Below the pieces are notes generated by a model. It did no database searches, was not told the origin of the DNA, and worked only from the letters and a program-made list of their open reading frames with translations. The translations under genes were made by a program, and so were the position numbers. Positions 12,338-23,900 of a stretch of 64,000 nt of DNA are shown here, piece by piece. Position 1 is the first letter of the stretch; each line of letters opens with the position of its first letter. This DNA comes from Caprimulgus europaeus (Eukaryota; Chordata; Aves; Caprimulgiformes; Caprimulgidae), in NCBI GenBank assembly GCA_907165065.1, contig OU015541.1, positions 6,634,001 through 6,698,000 on the forward strand, given 5' to 3'.

Positions 12338-12362
12338 AAAGCATCCAATCAAAGGATGCTTT
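12338..12362. repeat. 9-bp stem, 7-nt loop hairpin
   Basis: AAAGCATCC (12338-12346) pairs with GGATGCTTT (12354-12362) across AATCAAA. A further GGATGC copy lies just upstream (12325-12330). Hairpins of this size are expected several times by chance in 64 kb. It is recorded for completeness only. Confidence 0.85.
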
Positions 12363-13589
12363 ACTTACACACTGATTCATTTTATTACATTTATTGTCTT
12401 CCACAAGGGATTGTTTATTCTCTTTCACAGCCAAACCAGATTACTTACAAATAAAACTGAGTTTGTTGGAATCTATACCAAGGCTAACCATTTCTGTTTT
12501 AATGGCAGAAGTGGGCCCTAGCAATGTCAGGGACTGTAAGACTGAAACTGGTGTTTTCACTTCTATTTCCACAGAGTGACAGCTAATGTGATTAGCTTTC
12601 AAGGCTCGACAGAGGATCTTGCCTCCCAGCAGATGGAGTTTGCACAAAGCAACTGGGATGGCTTAGACTTCCCACAGTAACAGAGTGCTGATGTACTCCT
12701 GGAGCTCTAAATATTTTCCACCTAAGTATGCCTAAATGTTCAACAGGAGAAAGACAATATTAGTTCTAACTTCTGGAACATGTAGATACATGCATTAAAT
12801 AAAATATTATCCTCTATGCTTAAGGACATGTAGGAGAGAGAGCTTCTACAACACTGCTGGCTATAGAAACTTTGATTTCGGTTTGAGGGCCTGATGTTTT
12901 AGCCTCCACATCAGAAAGCTCGGGCAGAACAGCTTAAGGCATCTTTGCTGGCAGTAGATTTTCCCCCTCCTGGATAAGATGGGGCTTGTCCACTAGACTG
13001 TTCCCATTTGCACTTCCCATCTGTGATATTTGGAGCCCCAGAAAGACTGTTGATGCAGAATAACCCAGAAGGGATGCATAACACAAAAGTGTTAGTGATG
13101 AGTTTAGATGAGCTCTAGATTGGGCAGCAAATCACTGTCAGAGGCAGAGTCCAGGAGAACAGATCCACATTCCCTTACTACAACTAACATACCTTATCTT
13201 AGACACGTGCTCCACCCTCCCTATGTAAAAGCTCACCCAGTTTTGTCAAAAATGAATGTTACCTTTTGCCTTCAGCCTTGCAGCTGCAGCTGTTACCAGA
13301 AAGCAGCTAAATTACAACTTATTCCCCAATAATATTAATATGAGAAATGCATTATTTTCACAGTGAGTGAAATTGCTGTGGCATTGTATTTGAGTGAAAA
13401 ACAGAGAAGGAAAAAAGAAAAAGACACATCTAGTCACATACTGCTGGTTATGCGACTGCTTCGAAAAAGCAGCTATGGGTTGTTTTTGTATCATCTGAAA
13501 GGGGAGAAAGGAGGAACAGATCTGATGACAGAAATGAGATCTGTCATTAAATTGCAGCATTAAAATAATACTCAAAGATTTCTATGTTC

Positions 13590-13641
13590 ACAAAAAGAAT
13601 GGAAAAGGCTATTTGACAAAAAGAATAGAAAAGGCTATTTG
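13590..13641. repeat. 26-bp tandem duplication, two copies
   Basis: Two head-to-tail 26-bp units, 13590-13615 and 13616-13641, differ at a single base: the 12th base of the unit is G in the first and A in the second. There is no remainder or spacer. The near identity suggests a fairly recent local duplication, for example by replication slippage. It lies in AT-rich unique DNA with no recognised gene. Confidence 0.97.
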
Positions 13642-14176
13642 TCTCTTCATGGGTGTGAATAACTCCTACTGACATTAATACGATGGGTTTGATTTATGTT
13701 GAGCACAGCTTAAGGGATGAGGTTTGTTTACACTGAGTAAAAGTGGTGAAGCTTATTGGAGGAATATGAATAATCTGAGAGAAGCTTTTAAGTTTAGCAG
13801 CAACCTTCAACTCCTGTGTGCTGTTAGCAGTGACGTGCTGCATTAGCTCTCCAAAGCCGAGTGAGGACTGCAGATTCCTTGAAACAAGGGAGCTGTGGCT
13901 GCAGTTCCCCCACTGTGAGAGCACGTAAGCATGCAAGTGTCAACACAAGAGTACAGAGCTACGAGAAAATTGAAGGAAACAAGCCTTTATCCAGCAGATG
14001 ATCCTATGCCACAGCTTTCGATCGTGTGCTGGCGTATAACATGACTGCAAATATGGCACAGTACATGTTTGAAAGATATGGTAAATAACATTTATCAAAT
14101 TGTCAGCACTGAGAAACAGAAAAGATTAGGGATAAAACTCAGGGCTGTTGGATATAGTTCTGCTCTACACATGGAT

Positions 14177-14203
14177 GATGTTGCAGATGTTGGAGATGTT
14201 GGT
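14177..14203. repeat. Three 9-bp GATGTTGNN units
   Basis: Three consecutive nonamers begin GATGTTG and end CA, GA and GT. A TGCTCTACA direct repeat flanks them (14161-14169 and 14203-14211). It is a short degenerate minisatellite with no coding context that I can support. Confidence 0.8.
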
Positions 14204-16309
14204 GCTCTACATGACAAGAAAAGCAATGCAGGCTGATGCCCTAGTACCAAATAATGGAGAGGATGAAGGCTCCTATTTTCAGTGGGAATGTTCTTCGTGT
14301 TCCAAGAATGTTTTGACCCCAACCAAACACCATTGGAAAGGGGGAGGGAGAAGTGAGGTGGAGAAGTTTTGCCAGTTCAGACAAACAAATAAAACGACTA
14401 CAACCTTGCAGGAAGTCTCTTACAGCTCCATACGAAGTTATCATTTTCCTCTGTCTTTTCAGTTGTCACTAAAAAGCCAAACCCAACAAGCAGAAGCACC
14501 TTGTGAGTCACAACGTTAAAAATGGCTCGTGACAAAACAGCTGTTTCTCTAAAAGCTGAGCAGCATAGCCCAGATCTAGACCAGGGCTTTTAATCAGAAG
14601 ACAAGGAAGAAGAAAAGGGGCTTTTCCCTTGTGATTTTGATGCAGAGTCAGCTGGATTTTTGCTCTGCATAACAGAAGGTATCAGACACACCGTCTTTCC
14701 CCTCTCCTGGCTCTTCCTCAGAGTCTCAGTATCAAACACAGCATCCTTCCGCAATTTTGTACACCTATCTACTCCACACAAACCAGTTGCATTTCTGGAA
14801 CCACTGCACCAAGATCAACAGCTAATATTTCATTCAGAGGCAAACAAGCAGAGGTTTACCATTGCCAGGTGACACAGCTCTAACACTCATGTTATTTTAC
14901 ATCCATGGAATATCTGAATCTGATTTTCCTTAATCAGAGGTCAATGATTTTTAACACATGTAAAGGGAACAGATTTTTTTCCAGCTCTTATTTTGCTTGC
15001 AAATAAGAAGTGGCTAAAAATGTCCATATGCTGAATGACAGTTCAGCAGAAATGTATATTATTTCATATAAACAAATCAGTATTAGAGATATAAAACAAG
15101 GAGCACAGTAACCTTCACCGAGATGAGTCACACAGAAAAAAGAAGCTACAGAACTTTGAAAAGAAAACATACAAATTTCTGAGAATAATCACTGTTTCAT
15201 GTTTGCTTGTAATTATAATTTAATTATGAACCCAATTTTGCAACAATTTTTTAAAAGGAGGTAGTTAGCATTAAAGTACTTTATGTGCAATTATCTGCTG
15301 TTGAGCTTCCTCATTATACAGCAATTGCTTCATAAATTTTCCTGTTGTTTAAGCATGTTTTTTGCCATTTGCAAATTTCACTTGTAATCTAATAATACAA
15401 ACCATTTGATCCAAGACCAATGGTCCTGTTTTACATGCTGTTTTCCAAGAAAAGGTTGTTAAATATTTGGTACAATACATATTAATAAAGAAGCTCTTCC
15501 TGTTCTTTCCTCTTGCAGGCAAATTGACAAATAGCAAAATTCTGGATATTTTAATAGTCTTGCCAACCTCCATAATCACCAATCTTAAAAAAAAAATAAT
15601 AAAAAATTATATTTAATCAGAGGTTCAGTCCATCTGAGGTCCCCTGCTCTTGAGTTAAATTTCTCTCCTAGCTAAGCAGGGGGGAATCCCAGACTAAGGA
15701 CAGAGGCAGATTGGAATAAACAATCTCAATTTCCTGCACTTCCCAACTGGTGCAAACTATTGAACTGACTTCAACAGAACCAAGGCAATTCATGTAATTT
15801 GACATAAATCCTAACTTCTAGAAAGGAAATAAATATCTGCCTCTCACAGTGGACAAAAATAGCCTGTCTCACAGGTTGAACAACAGAGGGTCCAAAGTGA
15901 GCGATGGGTATCCCTTTGTGAGATACATTGCCTTCTTGTACAGATGATGTTCCAGTAGGTAACATAGTGGATTCAATATGTAGAAAAGGACTTTGGAATA
16001 TTTTGTAAAGACTTCCCTATGATTACAAATTGACTCTTCCATGATAAGACAAAGGAAGCTATTTCGTTTGAGCTCAGAGATAGAGAAGGAGATAGAACGT
16101 GGATTTTTCTCATCAGGCTTTCCCGAGAAGTCTGAGATTTTTTATTGTGTATATGGTAAAAGCTTTGGACCATTTGAGAAAATGGCAAGAGGTGCAACTT
16201 CTGGGGAAAAGGAGGAAGACATGCTTTCAGAAAGAAAAGCAGACTGTATCAAGATAGAAGTGTTTGGGGATAGTTGTTAGCACGTTTTAAAATTGTGTGA
16301 CTTACCTAA

Positions 16310-16510
16310 AACCGCCGCATTGTGGTGCACAGTTCTGGAAGCTGCAGCGGCCCTGGTAGGACCAAAGCAAAGGGCTGTTGGGAGGTACCTGAGCTGCACT
16401 AGACTATGGAGAAATTCCTCACACCTTTGCAGACGTTCAGCTGTGCCAGGAGAGGCGTTTGGAGAGGTTCCCAGACATGTCTTCAGTTCTGCGGGAAGAA
16501 CCAGGTAACC
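16310..16510. other. GC-rich patch with clustered CpG
   Basis: About 200 bp is clearly richer in G+C than the AT-rich flanks and holds about seven CpG, starting with ACCGCCGC at 16311-16318. Open frames cross it on both strands (16277-16531 minus, 84 codons; 16293-16508 plus, 71 codons), as expected where stop codons are diluted. Neither has a recognisable domain. A GGTAACC string at 16503-16509 after CCA looks like a splice donor, but I see no matching acceptor with a good pyrimidine tract. It may be an old GC-rich repeat, a non-coding exon or a regulatory patch. Confidence 0.3.
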
Positions 16511-17724
16511 TGCGACAACAAATGTTGCCAAATCAATTATATTTGCAAGCAGAGAACAGCAGGGAAAAGGGGAAGGACTGGGTTTCCATGTGGCATATGC
16601 TTTTCCTTCTCTAAACTGTCATGCAGGGTGATCTAACAGTATTGCAAAGACTAAAAGAAATTGATTTAGCCATTAAAAAAATAAGGGCTCTCGGTGCCAT
16701 ATCAGCTGTAGCTGGAAGGAGAGTTCAGGCTGGCACTAGAAATTTATTAGATTGTTAGAGTCCACAGAGATGAACTTACAAAAACTCAGTGTTTTATCTA
16801 TTTTAGTATTTTTGGAGAGCAGCAGAGTGATTATATCCTGAAGTATTAGCAAAGTATTCAGAGTGATTTTTATACAATGATAGTTCTTCTTTGGCAAGAT
16901 GGTTAATACTGAAGATACAGTTTTATAATTTTCTTTAATCCAACCTGTGAAGGGCATGATTATCCTGGCCCCAGACTGAGCCATGTCCTTTCACTTCCTA
17001 GAGTGGAGCTCGAAGTGCTCCCGAATTCCACTGGGTTAAATCAAAGAACAGATCTTTAAGTTTTGAATGAAAATGCTCTATGTTGAATATGTTTACATTT
17101 AATAGAAGTAAAATAAACTCACAAACGTACTAAGATAGGGTAAATCAACCTAAATGGATGATATATAAACCTTTGAATTGAACTTCCCACTCAGTTTTTT
17201 TATCTATTTACACTGATACATTGATTAATACTAAGTTATTTATAATTGCAGTGATTTGATGGTCATACTTTTAAGTATGCTGAAAAAGGCAAAAATACTA
17301 AATAAAAAAGAGAAGAAAATTCTCCAGTAGCCTGAACTGTTTTCTATTAATGATTTCACTTGAATATAAAACACTGTACAAACCTAGATAGCCAAGGAAT
17401 TAAGAGCTAGTAGGCAAACATTCATTGCTTTTATGTAAGGAAAAAATACGTAGTTGTTACATAGAATCTATATTCAAAAAGCCATAGTAACACCCAAATA
17501 AACTTCACTGCCGTAATAGTACGCACAGAAATGTTATTCTAACGGCATTATAAAATATTCCTAGATGAAATCTGAACAGGTAGGATGCAAGTAGCTATGA
17601 GTCAGTGAGTCCCTAATTTCTTACATACTTGAGTTACACTTGAGAATGGAATATAAGCAGAAATTTCTTCAGCTCCTGCATCTTAAGACACTTCTAATGT
17701 TTTCCACTCTAAATTGCTGCTCCT

Positions 17725-17910
17725 CTGGGATCATTATCTGGGATCGGGCCGGGCTAGGTCAGTGGGTGGTGAGCAGTGGCACTGCTCACCCTATGAGTCT
17801 CCTTACCCTTGTCCCTCAATCCTCTCCCCTATCCCCTGGGCTGGGGGTCAGTGGGTGAACGGCTGTGTTGGCTGCTAGCCCAGGGCCAGACCAGTGAAAC
17901 TACCACAACA
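17725..17910. mobile_element. Degenerate solo-LTR fragment of an avian endogenous retrovirus
   Basis: This GC-rich island in AT-rich DNA has two blocks that I recognise from an abundant bird LTR type, in the same order and spacing logic. The first is a ggtcagtgggtggtgagca block (17758-17776). The second is a pyrimidine-rich stretch with ctctcccctatcccctggg (17822-17840), followed by a gtgggtgaacggctgtgtt block (17850-17868). The T/ATT-rich middle normally between them is missing, so the copy appears internally deleted. I see no gag, pol or env homology beside it. It is read as a solo or fragmentary LTR with no coding capacity. The family was recognised from memory, so the exact subfamily, the strand and both ends are uncertain. 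Confidence 0.6.
17768..17790. repeat. Perfect 10-bp stem, 3-nt loop inverted repeat
   Basis: GGTGAGCAGT (17768-17777) and ACTGCTCACC (17781-17790) are exact reverse complements separated by GGC. The pair lies inside the LTR-like segment. The corresponding part of the related LTRs is also an imperfect inverted repeat, so this is probably inherited from the element and not an independent regulatory site. Confidence 0.9.
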
Positions 17911-20900
17911 ACTTCCCTTGTTTTTCATTCTTTTCATGTCTATCACCTTCTCTTACTCTACCACTCTTTTATTGGCTTTTTTAGATTCCTTTTTTTTTTT
18001 TCTGAATTAATTATTAATTGTATGTTTGCTTTATTACCTAAGGCCTCAACTACACCTACCCCAAACTGCTTGCAGACAAAAACGAGAAGGTGGTTTTGGA
18101 ACATGATTTGGAAGCAGAACTCCTCTCATCGAGGTAAGGTTGTACTCCATCCCATGTAAGCATTAAATCTTTATCTCTTTTTGAAACGTGAACAGCTTCA
18201 ACAAGGAGAGAGAGAGCAGCACTGGCCTGGGAACAAGGGCACGTTCTTGGCGACTCTGTCTTGGCTGCCCAGACAGAGGGTGGAAATGACCTAGGTGAGT
18301 GTGCTCCAACCAAAATGAACTCTGGCTCTGATTCCTCTTGTTCATTACGACAAAAAAATTGACCCTTGCTTCTTTTTAAGGAAAAAAAAAGGAAGGAGTT
18401 TTATGAGAGAATTCTTCAGGTGATAACAGACTAACAAGATGTGCAAGTGTTGGTTGTTCCCTTCTCAGCCAGCACTGGCAACCCCCTTACTCAGGTACTA
18501 CACCTTGTGAGGCTTGGAGCCATTTTGTATCTCCCCTGCATGGCAAAGGAACGCGTGCACAACTCTAGAGAGGCAGCCACTGACAGATCAGCTGCTGGGA
18601 TGCTTTGCAGTGCCAATGCCCAGTCTGCATGTAGGAATTTTTTGCCTTTTCAAAAGCAGTCAGGAGAATTGCTTTTCTCTGAAATTATTTAGGTAGTTTG
18701 AGATGGAAATAAAAATGGCACTGTGTTTTCTGGCCTCTAGGAAAAGATTCAAATTTGAGATCCTGATCCAAAAGTGTAGATAAAGCGTTGTGTTATTGAG
18801 CTTTAGCATCACCCTTCATACACATACACATAGGCAGGAGTCAGGTTCCCACCCTTTCCATCATCAGCCTGATGTACAAGACTGAATTAACACCAGTCAA
18901 AGCTGCAGGAGTTTTTTTTTTATACATTTCTAATTTTGTCAAGTCAGACTTTATGGATAGAAAAAAAACAAATAGCATAATCTGTAAAGGGGTCTGTATC
19001 TCTGAGACAGGAAATGCATAAGCCACATCAATGTTAATGGAGTAGCATGCCTACATACATAGCAGAATAAACACATTAAGTGCTGTTAATCATCACTTAA
19101 ACATAGAAACCTCTTTGAATAAGAATAGTGTTGGCAGCTCCCCTGACTACAATGGTTTGGGATGCAGAGCTAGAAATGTCTTTCAATTTTTAATGATTTC
19201 TGAAATTATGCTATATTTTTATGGATTAAACTTTTAGAAGGTATAAACTGACAAAAACTGCATTAACTTATTTGAATTAGTGCCAATTCATTCCTTAAGG
19301 CAATCTGTCTCTATATAAGAACAAGAAGCAAGATTAAATATAGTTAATATGAGGCTATAACTTTTTTCCAATTTGTTAAAAATAGACCTTTCTCACCATT
19401 TTCATGAGAAAGTAGTCTTTTGTGGTAAAAGAACTTAGACATTTTTTCAAAAAGTTGATTTTATTGTATCATAATCATATAAAATTAAGACTACTCAGAA
19501 CAAGCTTTTATGTCTTTGAAAGTAGCTGCCATCTTGAGTGTTCTTTGGACAGAGAAGTTTCCAAGGACAACATTTACAGCCTTGCAAAGGTCCATTTCAT
19601 TGAAAATAGCCTACTTAATCCAAAATTAGCCTCAACAAAGAGAAATAAGAAGCATCACAGATCCAGTGGTTATAGCATTTGGGAGCTGCATATAAGAAGG
19701 AAACCTTTCAAGCCAGTGCAAGAGGAGCAAGGACTTGACAACTGTTAGCAGCCTTGAATTCCCTCCAAAGCCATAGCCCACTATATGAATTTATGTTTCT
19801 CACCAACCTTTTTGCACCATGGAGAATCCTTATGTGAACAGGTGACAGGAGTGACACTATGCTTCAGATCCAGTGACCAGCATCAGACACCAGAGTATGT
19901 GCAGGTTCAAATAGGTTGTTGACCTCCCATCCCATATTAATGTTGTTTGAAAAGCTGGAGTTTTCAATATACCTATGGTGAGATGGTTAGCAAAAAATCA
20001 GAGCTGGTAGGTCCAGTCACAAGTTCTGCATGGATTCTTATATCAAATATAATTTCCCACCAAGACCCAAAGTATGGAGACTGAGTTAACTTCAGCATCT
20101 TGCCTATGTCCATGCTGCAATCTGATTCACACAGCCTAGTTGAAAAGACAGTCTTTGGAAGATTAATAGAACAGCTTTTTAAAATACTTTTTAAATTATG
20201 GACATGTACTTTCTCCTGGTTTCCCAACAGGGTCCTTAGGAAAAGTGCTAGAAAGGCACAAGACACGATTCACAGAACTATTCATCCAGCTCAACTTACA
20301 TCTTGTTTGCTCTTGAACTATTTCTCTGTGACTTATTGAAATAAAAAAGTAATTTTGGTACCCAGCTTATGTTTTCAAACCAGAGAAATTATACTATTTT
20401 GCTATATTAATTATACTGTTCTGGGTGAAAAGGTGACACTGTAATTAATTTATTCATATCAAACTGCAAAGTCCAAATTATGCAGACCTTTCAGACATTT
20501 CTCCCTGTTCAAAGCTCTCCAAACTTAAAATCATTAATGTGGTCAATGTTAATTGATTCAGACACTGCTGAAAGAGAACAAAAATTTTGGTCTTCTGAAA
20601 CATTGATGTCATCTAAAAACATCAATTGCCACTGAAGGAAATACATTCCTGGATAAAACATTTGATTCAGCCTCACTACAGCCTGCCAAGTTGAGAGCTA
20701 GCTCCTTCCAGATGAAATATTTCTGTATTCTGTGACATGTTATCAACCTCCAGCTCTTTGAACAAGGTTCAAATCAGACCGAGACTTTGTCAAATGTGGA
20801 AAAATAAATGGAGTTTCAAACTCTGCTTTCCTAATGCAGCCCTGGACTTGTCAGGGCTGAATGCTGCCACTTCCTCCTACAAGTCAAACTGTCTCATCTC

Positions 20901-23900
20901 CAGTCTCAGAGGCTGCTTTTCTTCGAGGTCAATACTTATTTGTATTATATCTGGGCACCTTACAGGGCTTTAATAATAACCTATGTTTTTCAAGGAAAAA
21001 ATACAGCCTTAATGAGCTCTTCCTTGTTTTTTGCACTCAAAAGATGTGCTTCGCTACAAGATTTTACATGTAGGGATGGTAAATAATTTCTATGTTCCTT
21101 TTCCTCCGATGTCTTTGGCAATCTTCACGAGCAAAGCCCTGCCAGGGCCACTGTTGTGATTCTGTGTCTCCAGCAATATGAGATGAACATACCTTTGATA
21201 CACTCGCTGTTTGGAGCATGCTTTATTGCTAGCCTGCATTGTGTATTTGCTTGCCAGAGAAGTTATAACCCAACTGGGAACACCAGACTGCCTGTTTTAT
21301 GAGCAACCAGAATTCAAATGTGGTCTGTTCCGTTGGGCTACTAAGGAAGGAAAGAGAATGAAATGCCTGCTGGAGTGGAGAGCCAGCATTTTTTGTCTTC
21401 TACAATCCATTTATTTCTGTATCATTTGTAGGATGTATTTTAGAAGGACAAATATTTTTAAAGCCACAGTCAGTGTTTTATTGTGTTCTCATAACATATT
21501 TAGCGCCTCAAATCAAATGCTTCACCCTACTACTTTATTAAAAAATATGCAGAACACAGCTATATATCATCTGTAAAAATGTCACCCACTATTAGTTTTT
21601 TATATTAAAATGCATCTTTATTACCTACTGTAATTATGAGAAATTTAGGCTGGTTCATATATTTCCCAAGGTACAGAAATCTACAGCATCTTATTTTTCC
21701 AGCAGACAACAATGCAATGTGCCTTTCTCATGGCTAAGCCCATCACTATATGCTAAGACTAACCAGTGATGTCAAATATGGAATATAATTTTAATAAGAT
21801 TCCTCTATTTTTTTTATTAATGACTTGAATTATCACAGCAAATTCGAGATGATGTGTGGTAGTAACTGCTTTTCTGGTTCAGATACAAACCATCACTTAG
21901 CCTAAGAATTCCTTGCAGCTCAACTGTCATTATATATACAGAAGCAGAGAAAATAGTACTTCTATTAGACTAGGCGACAAGCTGGCATAAGTCATTGGGA
22001 CACAGGAGCAAAGATCCCTCATATGAGTAAAGGCTTTCTGGATTGAGTCCTAAATCTTTAGGATGAAATTCTGGGCCTGCTGAAGTCAAGAGCTGATCCA
22101 AATTGTACCTACATCGTACAAAGCAGCATCTGGCAAAGAAGATATTTGTATGAAACCTACTTTGCTTAAAAGTCTACATGCATTTTGTCAGCTCCATGGA
22201 ATAGAATGAACAGAAAAAAGATTTTTAAAAATTAAACTACTAAGCTTTAAATCTTTTCTGGATGTCATGCAAAGAGAGGTAAATATAAATAAAACAAGAT
22301 CTCAGTAACTCTAGATTTTGTATTATAATAAAATGACTTTCATTGTGTTCAGAAGCCCAAGGCAAAACACTGCTTTCAGTGACGTACATAGGAATCCTTT
22401 CAATATGCATAAAAGATACTGACCAGGACCTAAACTTGTATTTTTCATTGGACAAATCTGATCAAACAAGCTGTTTTTAAACCTCATGTGATTAGGCACA
22501 ATCATACAGAGCTGGCACCTGACAATCTAAAAATATTTGAGAGAGTTCTGCTTCCTGTGCTAGTACTGCAGATGTACCCCCCAAAAAGTTCACAATTGAG
22601 CCTGGTGGGAGCTCTCATTGAAGGTTTATCTCTCTGGGATAGCTGGCATTGAGAGCACATATCTGAGACATCAAAAATGGGATCCCAGTGTACACATCTA
22701 ACTCGTATTTACCAGACGGTATAGGAATACAGAGGTGCAGTCAAAGTAATAAGATGCTAATACTAGTTCCCTGCTTGAGCAACTCTCTGTGGCTTTATTT
22801 AGGCTTAGACTAAATGCTAGAGCATTACTGTCTAGTAAATACCTTAAATTTGGGTGAGAGTAGGGAATGCAAGCAGGAGTCAGAGAGGCTGCTCATGGAT
22901 CTGGGAGCACCAGGCACAATCTTTCTCCAGTACATGAACCAGAGAGACTGGAGAGGCAAAGCCCATTAGACCAGCAGACAATTAAATGAACAAGGGACCA
23001 GACTGTGGACACAAACAGAATCACCTCGCCATCCAGGGAGCAATCTGACTGCAGCTCTGACAATTTACTAAATCCTTAATTTACTTAAATAATTACTTGG
23101 TGGTTAATTTGATTAATTAATTCCATCTGAAATCAAGGTGTTATACTCTATTTTTTTTTTCTGGAATCAAACTGAGCTGTAATAGATTCTTCCACTTTGC
23201 ATTTCTAACTCATAGCATTCAATTTAACAGAGAGAAGCAAAAGTTATGTTAAAGCAAATCAGCCGTAGTCCTGGTTTCCTTTTTTACTTTTTCAACTACA
23301 GAAAAAAAATGTTGCTAATCAACAGGAAATGCAATTTTGACTGTGTGAAAACTGCCTTTTGCAGCTCCAGGCAATTATAACAAGTCTATTGAAACATTTG
23401 CACTCTTGTGGTACTGTTGAAACGCTGATATTTTTCAAATTACACACTAGATACAAATACCATATTGAGCAGCCTTTTTCCCAGTACCTTGGGATGGACT
23501 CATACCCTTATCCTTGCTGAATAGGTATTTTTTCCTAGAGCAATGCTATTGATTTCAGAGGTGCTATTTCCAGTATCAAGTTTTAAGTAACTCACAAAAT
23601 CACCCTGAAACTATTTTCTCCCCATGGTTTCAGCTGGCTATTAGACAGAACTGAGAAGGGGCCCAGGATCATAACACCCAGAACAGTATCTAGAGCTCCT
23701 TCAGCTTCTGCCTTTGCTAATTCAGAAAGTATTTCAGTCAGCAAAACCTACATTTTTTCACTTTTCTAAAGTCAGCATGAAAGTTTTCAGACTGGCCTAG
23801 CAATTAAACTTCCTCAGCTGTGAGTCAGTAGGTACCAGAAACTGGTGTCTGGCTGGTTTTCAGTGCTGGGGGTACCAGGACAGGTCATGCTGTAGGCAGT

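Larger units (their letters stand above)
12201..17724. other. Gene-free sequence with small tandem structures
   Basis: It contains a purine-rich run (12243-12281), the hairpin at 12338, the 26-bp duplication at 13590, the 9-bp units at 14177 and the GC-rich patch at 16310. The longest frame (14148-14519 plus, 123 codons) crosses the 9-bp repeat and has no recognisable domain. No gene is assigned. Confidence 0.6.

Noticed and set aside
12338..12362. Hairpin as a microRNA precursor
   Set aside because: The stem is only 9 bp and does not extend. Several such stems are expected by chance.
14148..14519. 123-codon plus-strand open frame
   Set aside because: It crosses the 9-bp GATGTTG repeat, has an antisense partner frame and resembles no known protein.
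21211..21576. 121-codon plus-strand frame with a hydrophobic start
   Set aside because: The apparent signal-peptide-like start is common in T-rich DNA. The rest has no domain and no exon boundaries.
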